From positions 1 through 19,985 of the forward strand of contig CAZGMC010000077.1 in assembly GCA_964526565.1 (NCBI GenBank): 19,985 nucleotides of DNA, read 5' to 3'. Position 1 is the stretch's first letter, and every line of letters starts with the position of its first letter. The notes under the pieces were generated by a model. The model was not told the origin of the DNA. It saw only the letters and a list, made by a program, of their open reading frames with translations, and ran no database searches. The position numbers and the translations under genes are program-made. This document shows, one piece after another, positions 1 through 7,585 of the stretch. Source of the DNA: CAZGMC01 sp964526565 (GTDB lineage Bacteria > Pseudomonadota > Alphaproteobacteria > DSM-16000 > Inquilinaceae).

Positions 1-56
1 GGCCACGGGCAGACGGCCACGGGCAGACGGCCACGGGCAGACGGCCACGGGCAGAG
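1..56. repeat. 14-bp tandem repeat, four copies
   Basis: The unit GGCCACGGGCAGAC occurs four times head to tail; the last copy ends in G instead of C. The array runs off the left edge, so the true copy number is unknown. It lies upstream of the RND efflux operon and does not appear to code for anything in the visible part. Confidence 0.9.
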
Positions 57-99
57 GAGGGGCCGGAACGGAGCGCCGACGCCGGGGCGCTGCAGGGGA

Positions 100-127
100 T
101 TGGTATTTTAGAATTTCCTAATATATA
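100..127 (+). promoter_or_regulatory. Candidate promoter of the RND efflux operon
   Basis: An AT-rich patch of about 30 bases stands out in otherwise GC-rich DNA just ahead of the adaptor gene. TTGGTA (100-105) and TATATA (122-127) are 16 bp apart, which suits a sigma-70-type promoter about 37 bp ahead of the start codon. This is pattern matching only; no operator could be recognised. Confidence 0.35.
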
Positions 128-163
128 AGGAGCCCGATCGTCTCATCCTGCCGCCGGAGCCCC

Positions 164-1213
164 ATGACCGTGCATCCCCGTCTTGCCCTTGCCGGCGCCA
201 CCCTGATGACCGCCCTCGCTGTTCCGGCCGCGGCCACACCGTCTACGGTCCAGGCGTCACGCATCGCCGACCTGAAGGCAGTGTTCGGCACGGTGGAGAG
301 CGTCGACACCGTCGCCGCGCGCGCCCGCATCGCCGGCACCGTCGAGGGCATCGACATCGACGAAGGCAGCCTGGTCGAACGCGGTCAGGTGCTGGCCACC
401 GTGGTCGACGAGAAGCTGCCGCTGGAGCTGGCTGCCCTCGACGCCCAGGTCGAGGCGATGGCGGCGCAGCTCGACCAGGTGCAGACCGAGCTGGAGCGGG
501 CGCGGCGGCTGCGCGAGTCGGGCACCGCACCGCAGTCGCGCCTGGACGACGCGATGACCGCGGTCAACGTGGTCACCGCCCAGCTCGCCGCGATCCGCGC
601 CGAACGCAACGCGACGCAGGCCCGCATCGACGAGCAGCAGGTGCTGGCCCCGGCCTCGGGCCGCGTCCTCGACGTGCCGGTGGTGGACGGCACCGTGGTG
701 CTGCCCGGCGAGGCGATCGCCGAGATCGCCTCAGACCAGTACGTGCTGCGCATCCACCTGCCGGAGCGCCACGCCCGCTTCATCGGCGAGGGCGACCCTG
801 TCCTGGTCGGGGCGGCGGGCATGGCCGGCGACGGCACCGACCTGCGCCAGGGCACGATCCGGCAGGTCTACCCGCGCATCGATCGCGGCCGGGTCGAGGC
901 CGACGTGACGGTGAGCGGCCTGGGCGACTTCTTCGTCGGCGAGCGCACCCGCGTGTACGTCTCGGCCGGCCACCGCGACGCCATCGTCGTGTCAGACGCG
1001 TACGTGTACCGGCGCTTCGGCGTCGACTACGTCCGCCTGGCCGATGGCCGCGAGGTGGCGGTGCGGACCGGCCGGCCGGTGCCGGCGCTGGCCTTCGAAG
1101 GCGAGCCCGTGCCCGACGGCATCGAGATCCTGTCGGGTCTGCGGCCCGGTGACGTCCTGGTGCTGCCGGAGGACCATGCCGCCGCGGCGGCCGACGAGGG
1201 CGCAGCGCCATGA
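164..1213 (+). CDS. RND efflux periplasmic adaptor (membrane fusion protein)
   Basis: Predicted 349-residue membrane fusion protein linking an inner-membrane RND pump to an outer-membrane channel. The first ~25 residues form a signal peptide (hydrophobic stretch ending VPAAA-TPS, no lipobox cysteine). The two halves of a lipoyl/barrel-sandwich domain lie at about residues 55-82 (ARARIAGTVEGIDIDEG...) and 158-190 (VLAPASGRVLDVPV...), separated by an alanine- and glutamine-rich alpha-helical hairpin (about 88-157). A beta-barrel and a membrane-proximal domain follow, ending in GLRPGDVLVLPED, typical of HlyD/AcrA-family adaptors. The start has a GGAG about 4 bases upstream. The stop overlaps the pump start as ATGA, so the two are translationally coupled. 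Substrate cannot be deduced, and no TolC-type gene is present in the window. Confidence 0.9.
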   Translation: MTVHPRLALAGATLMTALAVPAAATPSTVQASRIADLKAVFGTVESVDTVAARARIAGTVEGIDIDEGSLVERGQVLATVVDEKLPLELAALDAQVEAMAAQLDQVQTELERARRLRESGTAPQSRLDDAMTAVNVVTAQLAAIRAERNATQARIDEQQVLAPASGRVLDVPVVDGTVVLPGEAIAEIASDQYVLRIHLPERHARFIGEGDPVLVGAAGMAGDGTDLRQGTIRQVYPRIDRGRVEADVTVSGLGDFFVGERTRVYVSAGHRDAIVVSDAYVYRRFGVDYVRLADGREVAVRTGRPVPALAFEGEPVPDGIEILSGLRPGDVLVLPEDHAAAAADEGAAP

Positions 1214-4200
1214 GGCTCGGCATCTCCGGCCACCTGACGCGGACGTTCATCGACTCGCCGCTGACGCCGCTGCTGCTGATTGCCGCGCTGGCCTTTGGCT
1301 CCCTGGCGCTGCTGTCGCTGCCGCGCGAGGAGGAGCCGCAGATCAGCGTGCCCATGGTCGACGTGTTCGTCCAGGCCGACGGGCTGCGCGCCGGCGATGC
1401 GGTGGAGCTGGTCACCGAGCCGCTGGAGGACATCCTGTCCGGCATCGACGGCGTCGAGCATGTCTACAGCCGCACCGGGGACGACCAGCTGGTGGCGACC
1501 GCCCGCTTCGTGGTCGGCACCGACGAGGACGACGCGATCCTGCGCGTCCACGAGACGATCCGCTCCCGGTACGACCGCATCCCGCTGGGCATCCCCGAGC
1601 CGCTGATCGTTGGCCGCGGCATCAACGACGTGCCGATCCTGGTGCTGACCCTGGCGCCGCAGCCGGACACCGCCGGCCGCTGGACCGACAACGACCTGTA
1701 CAACATCGCCGACGAGCTGCTGCTGGAGCTGCGCAAGGTCGAGGACGTCGGCACCACCTTCATCGTCGGCGGCCGCCCCGACCAGATCCGCATCGAGCCG
1801 GACCCCGAGCGCCTGGCGCTGTACGGCATCACCCTCAACCAGCTGGTCGACAAGATCGAGCACGCCAACCGCTCGTTCCGCATCGGCACGGTGCGCGAGG
1901 ACGGCGACACCCTGTCCGTGGTTGCCGGCCAGACGCTGCAGGGCGTGCCCGACATCGGCCTGTTGCTGATGCGCACCCACGATGGCCGGCCGGTGTACGT
2001 GCGCGATGTGGCCGACGTGGTGGTCGAGGCAGCGCCGCGCGACGCCCGCGCCTGGCACATCACGCGCGGCCCCGCCGGCGGGCCGGAGGCGGTGCCGGCG
2101 GTCAGCATCGCCATCGCCAAGCGGGCCGGCGCCAACGCCGTGGACATCGCCGACGCGGTGTTGGAGCGGCTCGCCCTGCTGCAGGGCCGGCTGGTGCCCG
2201 ACGGCATCGACGTGGTGGTCACCCGCGACTACGGCGCCACGGCCAGCGAGAAGGCCGACGAGCTGCTGTTGCACCTGGTCTCGGCGACGGTGGTGATCGT
2301 GCTGCTGATCGGGCTGCTGGTCGGCTGGCGCGAGGCGCTGGTGGTGTTCGTGGTCATCCCGACGACCATCCTGCTGACCCTGTTCGCCTCCTGGCTGCTC
2401 GGCTACACGATCAACCGGGTCAGCCTGTTCGCGCTGATCTTCTCGATCGGCATCCTGGTCGACGACGCCATCGTCGTGGTCGAGAACATTGCCCGCCACT
2501 GGGCCATGCGCGATGGCCGCTCGCGCGTGCAGGCGGCGATCGAGGCGGTCGCCGAGGTCGGCAACCCGACCATCATCGCCACCTTCACCATCATCGCTGC
2601 GCTGCTGCCGATGATGTTCGTGTCCGGCCTGATGGGCCCGTACATGAGCCCGATCCCGGCCAACGCCTCGGCGGCGATGCTGTTCAGCTTCTTCGTCGCC
2701 GTCATGCTGACGCCGTGGCTGATGGTGCGCCTGCGCCGCGGGCCGGTGCCGGCGGCCGGGTCGCCCGGGCACGACGACGCGGCGCACGGCGGCCGGCTCG
2801 GCCGCATGTACCGGGCGGTGGCACGACCGCTGCTCAAGGGCCGGTGGCGGCCGGTCGCGTTCCTGGCCGTGGTCGGCCTGGGCACGCTGGCCGCGATGGC
2901 GCTGTTCTACACGCGCGACGTCACCGTCAAGCTGCTGCCGTTCGACAACAAGTCGGAGCTGCAGGTCGTCGTCGACCTGCCCGAGGGCGCCAGCCTGGAG
3001 GACACCGAGCGGGTGCTGATGGCGGCGGCCGGCCGGCTGTTGGACGTGCCGGAGGTGGAGACGATCCAGGCCTATGCCGGCACCGCCGCGCCGTTCAACT
3101 TCAACGGCCTGGTGCGGCACTATTTCCTGCGCCGCTCGCCGGAGCTGGGCGACCTGCAGGTCAACCTGCTGCCACGCCACGACCGCGACCGCGCCAGCCA
3201 CACGATCGCCCTGGCGGTCCGCGACCTGCTGGCCGGCCTGCCCGTGTCCGACGGCACGGTGCTGCGCGTGGTCGAGGTGCCGCCGGGCCCGCCGGTGCTG
3301 GCCACGCTGCTGGCCGAGGTGTACGGCCCGGATCCGGAAGCGCGGCGCGCGGCGGCGCGGCAGGTGCGCACCGTGTTCGAGGACGTGCCGTTCATCGTCG
3401 ATGTGGACGACAGCTTCGGCTCGCCCGCCGACCGGGTGCGCTTCGCCATCGACCAGGACAACCTGGAGTTCCACGGCGTCGAGCAGGAGGCGGTGTACGA
3501 CACGCTGGCGGCGCTGCTGGACGGCGTGCCGGTCGGCTATTCCCACCGCGGCGAGGGCCGCAACCCGATCGCGATCGTCATCCGCCTGCCCCTGGAGCAG
3601 CTTGCGGTGACCGAGCGGCTGCTGACCACGCCGGTGCCCGCCGCCGACGGCACGGTGGAGCTGGGCGACGTCGTCCGCGTGACGCGCGAGCCGGCCTCCT
3701 ACCCCGTGTTCCGGCACAACGGCCGGTTCGCGGAAATGGTCATGGCCGAGCTGGCCGGCGACTACGAGGCGCCGGTGTACGGCATGATCGCCGTCGCCGA
3801 CGCGTTGGAGGCGCGCGGCATCGACCTCGACATCCGCCTGTACGGCCAGCCCGGGGACGAGAGCCGCACCACCCTGCTGTGGGACGGCGAGTGGGAGATC
3901 ACCTATGTCACCTTCCGCGACATGGGCGCAGCGTTCGCCGTGGCGGTGCTGGGCATCTATCTGCTGCTGGTGGGCCAGTTCCGCAGCTTCAAGCTGCCGC
4001 TGGTGATCATGGCACCGGTGCCGCTGACCCTGATCGGCATCCTGCTCGGCCACTGGCTGTTCGGCGCGGCGTTCACGGCGACCTCGATGATCGGGTTCAT
4101 CGCGCTGGCCGGCATCGTCGTGCGCAACTCCATCCTGCTGGTCGACTTCATCCGCCACGGCCAGGTCGCGGCGGCAACGCCCGGCGAGCGCCCGCCGCTG

Positions 4201-4419
4201 CGCGCCATCCTGCTGGAGGCCGGCGCGATCCGCTTCAAGCCGATCCTGCTGACCGCCGTCACCGCCATGATCGGCGCCGCCTTCATCCTGATGGACCCGA
4301 TCTTCCAGGGCCTGGCCATCTCGTTGCTGTTCGGCCTGGCCAGCGCCACCGCACTGACGGTCCTGGTGATCCCGGCCATCTACGTGGTCCTGCGCGACGA
4401 CCGGACAGATACGGCATGA
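1210..4419 (+). CDS. RND efflux pump, inner-membrane permease (HAE1-type)
   Basis: Predicted 1069-residue proton-driven RND exporter, the usual length for AcrB-type pumps. It shows the duplicated layout: an N-terminal membrane helix (PLTPLLLIAALAFGSLALL), a large periplasmic loop, a block of helices from about residue 355, a second loop from about 580, and a final helix block from about 910. The proton-relay pair of TM4 is present as D418-D419 in FSIGILVDDAIVVVENI. In the TM10 segment GIVVRNSILLVDF the position normally occupied by lysine (K940 in AcrB) is arginine (R972). ATG overlaps the adaptor stop, confirming a two-gene operon. The family assignment is firm; drug, solvent or lipid substrate is not predictable from sequence. 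No repressor gene is adjacent. Confidence 0.93.
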   Translation: MRLGISGHLTRTFIDSPLTPLLLIAALAFGSLALLSLPREEEPQISVPMVDVFVQADGLRAGDAVELVTEPLEDILSGIDGVEHVYSRTGDDQLVATARFVVGTDEDDAILRVHETIRSRYDRIPLGIPEPLIVGRGINDVPILVLTLAPQPDTAGRWTDNDLYNIADELLLELRKVEDVGTTFIVGGRPDQIRIEPDPERLALYGITLNQLVDKIEHANRSFRIGTVREDGDTLSVVAGQTLQGVPDIGLLLMRTHDGRPVYVRDVADVVVEAAPRDARAWHITRGPAGGPEAVPAVSIAIAKRAGANAVDIADAVLERLALLQGRLVPDGIDVVVTRDYGATASEKADELLLHLVSATVVIVLLIGLLVGWREALVVFVVIPTTILLTLFASWLLGYTINRVSLFALIFSIGILVDDAIVVVENIARHWAMRDGRSRVQAAIEAVAEVGNPTIIATFTIIAALLPMMFVSGLMGPYMSPIPANASAAMLFSFFVAVMLTPWLMVRLRRGPVPAAGSPGHDDAAHGGRLGRMYRAVARPLLKGRWRPVAFLAVVGLGTLAAMALFYTRDVTVKLLPFDNKSELQVVVDLPEGASLEDTERVLMAAAGRLLDVPEVETIQAYAGTAAPFNFNGLVRHYFLRRSPELGDLQVNLLPRHDRDRASHTIALAVRDLLAGLPVSDGTVLRVVEVPPGPPVLATLLAEVYGPDPEARRAAARQVRTVFEDVPFIVDVDDSFGSPADRVRFAIDQDNLEFHGVEQEAVYDTLAALLDGVPVGYSHRGEGRNPIAIVIRLPLEQLAVTERLLTTPVPAADGTVELGDVVRVTREPASYPVFRHNGRFAEMVMAELAGDYEAPVYGMIAVADALEARGIDLDIRLYGQPGDESRTTLLWDGEWEITYVTFRDMGAAFAVAVLGIYLLLVGQFRSFKLPLVIMAPVPLTLIGILLGHWLFGAAFTATSMIGFIALAGIVVRNSILLVDFIRHGQVAAATPGERPPLRAILLEAGAIRFKPILLTAVTAMIGAAFILMDPIFQGLAISLLFGLASATALTVLVIPAIYVVLRDDRTDTA

Positions 4420-4457
4420 CAGGAGGTCCGGCGCAATTCCAGCGCCAGTAGGGCCGT

Positions 4458-4511
4458 CATGTATGGACGGTCAGCATCCTGTCCATGTATGGACGGTCAG
4501 CATCCTGTCCA
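4458..4511. repeat. 26-bp perfect direct repeat, two copies
   Basis: A 26-bp block (4458-4483, beginning CATGTATGGACGGTCAGC) is repeated exactly at 4484-4509, with two further matching bases. It lies 40 bp after the RND pump stop, in the 251-bp gap before the convergent FYDLN-type gene. No transposase or terminal inverted repeats flank it, so it looks like a tandem duplication rather than a target-site duplication. Confidence 0.9.
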
Positions 4512-4630
4512 GAATGATGCTTCTGTCCTCGGTATTTGAGGATTGCGCCACTGCCGCGCGGATCTCTGTTTGTTGGGCAAGCCGCTGTCGGCAGCGGCGG
4601 GTGCCACGCCCGATCGCAAGGCGGCCGCAC

Positions 4631-4666
4631 CCCCTGGCCGCGTTCGGCCCCCCTGGCCGCGTTCGG
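4631..4666. repeat. 19-bp direct repeat, about two copies
   Basis: CCCCTGGCCGCGTTCGG occurs at 4631-4647 and again at 4650-4666, a 19-bp period. It sits immediately downstream of the FYDLN-type gene (which ends at 4671 on the minus strand). No function is visible. Confidence 0.8.
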
Positions 4667-4670
4667 ATCG

Positions 4671-5111
4671 TCAGCGACTGTCGTCGTCGGGCTCCTCGAC
4701 CTCGATCTCCACGTCGTCGTCGCCGAGTTCCGAGGCATCCTCCAGCAGCACGCCGCTGTCCTCGTCCTCGCCCTCCTCGAACTCTTCCTCTTCCGTATCA
4801 ACTTTCTCGATATCGGTGCCCTCCTCGGCACTGTCCTCGTCGCCGATGCCGACCCGCTCGACCTCTTCCTCCTCGGCCTCGGGCGCCTCGGCCTCAACCT
4901 CCACCGGCGCCTTGGCACGCCCGCGCGCGGCCGGCCGCAGCGGCGTCACCTCGCCGGCAAAGGAACTGCGCGACCGCCGCGATTTGAGCAGCGCCTCCGG
5001 GTCGAACGTCGTATGGCACTTCGGGCAGACGATCTCGGCCCGGTGCATGTCGTAGAAACGGGTGCCGCAGTTGTGACAGATGCGCTTGGCACCCCATTCC
5101 GGCTTCGCCAC
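4671..5111 (-). CDS. FYDLN-type zinc-ribbon/acidic-tail protein (TIGR02300-like)
   Basis: Predicted 146-residue protein of unknown function. The start is the GTG at 5111: it gives the family-typical N-terminus VAKPEWGAKRICHNCGTRFYDM and has GGAGGA six bases upstream. Residues 10-35 form a zinc ribbon (C12-x2-C15 and C29-x2-C32) containing FYDMH where the family normally reads FYDLN. From about residue 75 the protein is a long Glu/Asp-rich tail (EAEEEEVERVG, TEEEEFEEGEDEDSG, ending EEPDDDSR) with no hydrophobic segments, so it is probably soluble and disordered there. In alphaproteobacteria this family usually lies beside aroA, as here. A role cannot be assigned; the fold suggests a nucleic-acid- or protein-binding adaptor. 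Confidence 0.82.
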   Translation of the reverse strand: MAKPEWGAKRICHNCGTRFYDMHRAEIVCPKCHTTFDPEALLKSRRSRSSFAGEVTPLRPAARGRAKAPVEVEAEAPEAEEEEVERVGIGDEDSAEEGTDIEKVDTEEEEFEEGEDEDSGVLLEDASELGDDDVEIEVEEPDDDSR

Positions 5112-5285
5112 TCTGGCTCCTCCATGAAAACGCGCGGGCCTGTTCCGCCCGGCCGGTATCGTCCGTGCGCGCCGACAAGCGCGCCTTTGCCACGTCGCCG
5201 CGAGCCCTGTCAAAGCGAAAGTCGCCCGCACCGCCATGCGAATCGTTTCCGGCGCCGGCACGGCTGTGCTAAGGGCCATGCGTTC

Positions 5286-6713
5286 GTGCCACCGCGTGCA
5301 GCCCGTACCGTGTTCCCTGCCCCGCCGTCCGCCCCGCCGTCCGCCCCGGCGTCCGCCCCGGCCGCCGCCCCGGCCGCCGTCCCGGCCGGGGGCCTGACCT
5401 CGCACCGCTGCGGTGCGTTGACTGGCACGGTGCGTGTGCCCGGCGACAAGTCCATTTCGCACCGCGCCCTGATGATCGGCGCGGTCGCCGTCGGCCCGAC
5501 CGTGATCCACGGCCTGCTTGAAAGCGGCGACGTACTGGCCACCGCCGCGGCGATGACGGCGCTCGGCGCCGAGGTGGTGCCGCCGGCGGCGCCCGGTGAG
5601 CCCTGGTGCGTCCACGGTGCCGGCGTCGGCGGTCTGGCCGAGCCGGACCGGGTGCTCGACCTGGGCAACAGCGGCACCAGCGCCCGGCTGCTGATCGGCC
5701 TGCTGGCCACCCACCCGCTGACCGCCTTCCTGACCGGCGACGCCTCGCTGGTGCGCCGGCCGATGGCCCGCGTGACGGCGCCGCTGGAGGCGATGGGCGC
5801 GGCGTTCGTCGCCCGCTCCGGCGGCCGTCTGCCTCTGGTCGTGCGCGGCGCCGCGGCGCCGGTGCCGATCGTCTATGACCTGCCGGTGGCGTCGGCGCAG
5901 GTCAAGTCCGCCGTGCTGCTGGCCGGGCTCAACGCACCCGGCACGACGGCAGTGATCGAGCGCCGGCCGACCCGCGACCATAGCGAGCACATGCTGCGCC
6001 ACTTCGGTGCCACCCTGTCCGTCGAGTCGGACGGCGGTGGCGAGACGATCGTCCTGGCCGGCCAGCCCGAACTGACCGGGCGGCCGGTGCGCGTGCCCGG
6101 CGACATCAGCTCGGCCGCCTTCCCCCTGGTCGCCGCGCTGATCCGGCCCGGTGCCGACGTGACCCTGGAGGGCGTCGGCATCAACCCGCGGCGCACCGGG
6201 CTGCTCGACACGCTGATCGAGATGGGCGCCGACCTGGTGCTGCACAATCCGCGCACCGAGGCGGGCGAGCCGACGGCCGACATCCGCGTGCGCGGCAGCC
6301 GGCTGCGCGGCGTCGATGTGCCGCCGGAGCGGGCGCCGCGGATGATCGACGAATACCCGGCCCTGGCCGTGGCCGCGGCCTGTGCCGAGGGCACCACACG
6401 GCTGCTCGGCGTCGGCGAACTGCGCGTCAAGGAGAGCGACCGACTGAGCGGCATGGCGGCCGGGCTGGCCGCCTGCGGCGTGGCGGTGGAGGCCGGGGCG
6501 GACCACCTGACGGTGACCGGCAGCGGCCGGCCGCCGGCCGGCGGCGCCCGCATCGCCGCCGCCCTCGACCACCGCATCGCCATGAGCTTCCTGGTGCTCG
6601 GCACGGCCACGGCCGACCCGGTGGGGGTCGACGATGCCGCGCCGATCGCCACCAGCTTCCCGGGGTTCCTGGAGACAATGAACGGCCTGGGCGCCCGCAT
6701 CGCGGCCGACTGA
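5286..6713 (+). CDS. aroA: 3-phosphoshikimate 1-carboxyvinyltransferase (EPSP synthase)
   Basis: Makes 5-enolpyruvylshikimate 3-phosphate from shikimate 3-phosphate and PEP, the sixth step of the cytoplasmic shikimate pathway. Catalytic and binding motifs are all visible: GDKSISHR (K55), LGNSGTSAR (126-134), RPMARV, ASAQVKSAVLLAGLN, MIDEYPALA (D355, E356), RVKESDR (K382-R386) and DHRIAMSF. The sequence resembles class II (CP4-like) enzymes, but the PEP-site loop has Gly130 where CP4 has alanine. The start is uncertain: GTG 5286 has AAGGG about 10 bases upstream and gives 475 residues; GTG 5310 gives 467. Either leaves a Pro/Ala/Ser-rich N-terminal leader encoded by a 12-bp repeat. No ATG in frame lies close by. 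It is divergent from the FYDLN-type gene; cmk and rpsA, common downstream partners, are absent. Confidence 0.93.
   Translation: MPPRAARTVFPAPPSAPPSAPASAPAAAPAAVPAGGLTSHRCGALTGTVRVPGDKSISHRALMIGAVAVGPTVIHGLLESGDVLATAAAMTALGAEVVPPAAPGEPWCVHGAGVGGLAEPDRVLDLGNSGTSARLLIGLLATHPLTAFLTGDASLVRRPMARVTAPLEAMGAAFVARSGGRLPLVVRGAAAPVPIVYDLPVASAQVKSAVLLAGLNAPGTTAVIERRPTRDHSEHMLRHFGATLSVESDGGGETIVLAGQPELTGRPVRVPGDISSAAFPLVAALIRPGADVTLEGVGINPRRTGLLDTLIEMGADLVLHNPRTEAGEPTADIRVRGSRLRGVDVPPERAPRMIDEYPALAVAAACAEGTTRLLGVGELRVKESDRLSGMAAGLAACGVAVEAGADHLTVTGSGRPPAGGARIAAALDHRIAMSFLVLGTATADPVGVDDAAPIATSFPGFLETMNGLGARIAAD
5320..5391. repeat. 12-bp tandem repeat inside the aroA N-terminal leader
   Basis: Six units based on CCCCGCCGTCCG run from 5320 to 5391: two identical, then progressively diverged copies (CCCCGGCGTCCG, CCCCGGCCGCCG twice, TCCCGGCCGGGG). 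Because 12 is a multiple of three the array stays in frame and encodes the Ala/Pro/Ser leader ahead of the first EPSP synthase strand. Confidence 0.85.
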
Positions 6714-6739
6714 CCGCGGACGGCCGCGCCGCGGCGGCA

Positions 6740-6800
6740 GGACGGCGGCGGCAGGACGGCGGCGGCAGGACGGCGGCGGCAGGATGGCGGCGGCAGGACG
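6740..6800. repeat. 14-bp tandem repeat between aroA and the CBS gene
   Basis: The unit GGACGGCGGCGGCA occurs at 6740, 6754, 6768 and 6782 (the last with C to T), preceded and followed by partial copies. It fills most of the 93-bp gap between the convergent ends of aroA and the CBS-domain gene and stops just before the latter's stop codon. It has the same 14-bp period as the array at the left edge, but a different sequence. Confidence 0.9.
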
Positions 6801-6806
6801 GCAACG

Positions 6807-7238
6807 TCAGCGGCCGGTGATGAACTGGCGCATGGCCTCGGCCTCTTGCTGGATGTCCTCCATGCGCTTGCGCATCAGGTCGGTCATGCTGATGACGCCG
6901 GCCAGCGTACCGTCCTCGACCACCGGCAGGTGGCGGAAGCGCCGGTGCGACATTACCGACAGCACGTCGTCCAGCTTGTCCTGGGGCGCGCAGGTCACGA
7001 CCTCCTTGGTCATGACGGCGCTGACCTTCAGGTTCAGCCCATCCCCCCCGTGCTGGGACAAGGCCCGGATGACATCGCGTTCAGAGATGATGCCGACGAC
7101 CGACTTGCCGTCCTTGCTGACGACCAGGGCGCCGAAATTGCCGGTGTTAAGCTCGCGGGTCACGTCCCGCAGTGTGGCCGTCGGCTTGATGGTGACGACC
7201 TTGGTGCCTTTGGCCTTCAGCAGCTTGGCGACGGTCAT
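6807..7238 (-). CDS. Two-CBS-domain protein
   Basis: Predicted 143-residue cytoplasmic protein consisting almost only of a tandem CBS (Bateman) module. CBS1 spans about residues 6-62 (TLRDVTRELNTGNFGALVVSKDGKSVVGIISERDVIRAL) and CBS2 about 72-130 (VMTKEVVTCAPQDKLDDVLSVMSHRRFRHLPVVEDGTLAGVISMTDLM). Such stand-alone pairs bind adenine nucleotides, NAD(H) or SAM and act as energy or redox sensors, sometimes on partner enzymes; no partner is apparent here. The short charged C-terminal helix (MEDIQQEAEAMRQFITGR) is usual for the family. A very strong ribosome binding site (AAGGAGGGAGG) sits 4 bases before the ATG. It is probably monocistronic. Confidence 0.88.
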   Translation of the reverse strand: MTVAKLLKAKGTKVVTIKPTATLRDVTRELNTGNFGALVVSKDGKSVVGIISERDVIRALSQHGGDGLNLKVSAVMTKEVVTCAPQDKLDDVLSVMSHRRFRHLPVVEDGTLAGVISMTDLMRKRMEDIQQEAEAMRQFITGR

Positions 7239-7585
7239 GAGCCTCCCTCCTTCCGCCGGCGGCGGGCCGTCCGCGAAGTGCGCCTCGTCCGGACGGCCGA
7301 CGCGCCGGAGCCGCCGGGCGGTTGCGCCCGAAGCCCCGCTTGATCGCCAGGGACCGTGATCTTATGCCGACCGTGCACGATTCTCCAAGCCGTGTTCGCG
7401 GTGATGCGCCCCGTTCCCCGATCGATCCGCATCAGGGCGTGGTGCCCGATCCGGAGCCGGATCTGCGTGCCGGGCGGTCATGGCCGGGGACAATCAGCCT
7501 AGCCTGTTCGGTTGATTGCGCTCCGTCCTCAAGCCCGCACGTATCGAGGTGTATGCATGATCGTTGACGATCAAGGGAGGACGCC
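7239..7585. other. Divergent intergenic region (CBS gene / EF-hand gene)
   Basis: This 347-bp gap has no convincing gene on either strand. At its left end is the CBS gene's ribosome binding site; at its right end is a 14-bp inverted repeat (GATCGT-TG-ACGATC, 7559-7572) directly followed by GGGAGG, the EF-hand gene's ribosome binding site. Both promoters must lie here, but no clear -35/-10 pair could be picked out. Confidence 0.6.
7559..7572. promoter_or_regulatory. 14-bp inverted repeat next to the EF-hand gene's ribosome binding site
   Basis: GATCGT and ACGATC are perfect reverse complements separated by TG. The element ends 13 bases before the ATG and abuts the Shine-Dalgarno, so it could be an operator or a small leader hairpin affecting translation. 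Chance occurrence cannot be excluded. Confidence 0.3.

Noticed and set aside
1027..4158. Very long open frame on the minus strand opposite the RND pump
   Set aside because: It is rich in His, Gln, Asp, Arg and Val in the repetitive way expected of a GC-rich antisense frame and resembles no protein; the plus-strand pump is unmistakable.
1044..4451. Long Arg/Ala/Gly/Pro-rich plus-strand frame overlapping the pump
   Set aside because: It is a shifted-frame shadow of the pump gene with extreme low-complexity composition.
4458..4511. Target-site duplication or insertion sequence remnant
   Set aside because: The two copies are directly adjacent with no element between them and no terminal inverted repeats.
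4536..5285. Extension of aroA to a 725-residue protein from the ATG at 4536
   Set aside because: The extra ~250 residues are the antisense of the FYDLN-type gene and show no domain; EPSP synthase begins near 5286-5310.
5112..5285. tRNA gene between the FYDLN-type gene and aroA
   Set aside because: A tRNA is sometimes found at this place in related genomes, so I looked for a cloverleaf and a TTCRA-type T-loop; none is present.
5112..6572. Extension of the FYDLN-type gene to 633 residues from 6572
   Set aside because: This part is antisense to aroA; the GTG at 5111 has a good ribosome binding site and the family-typical N-terminus.
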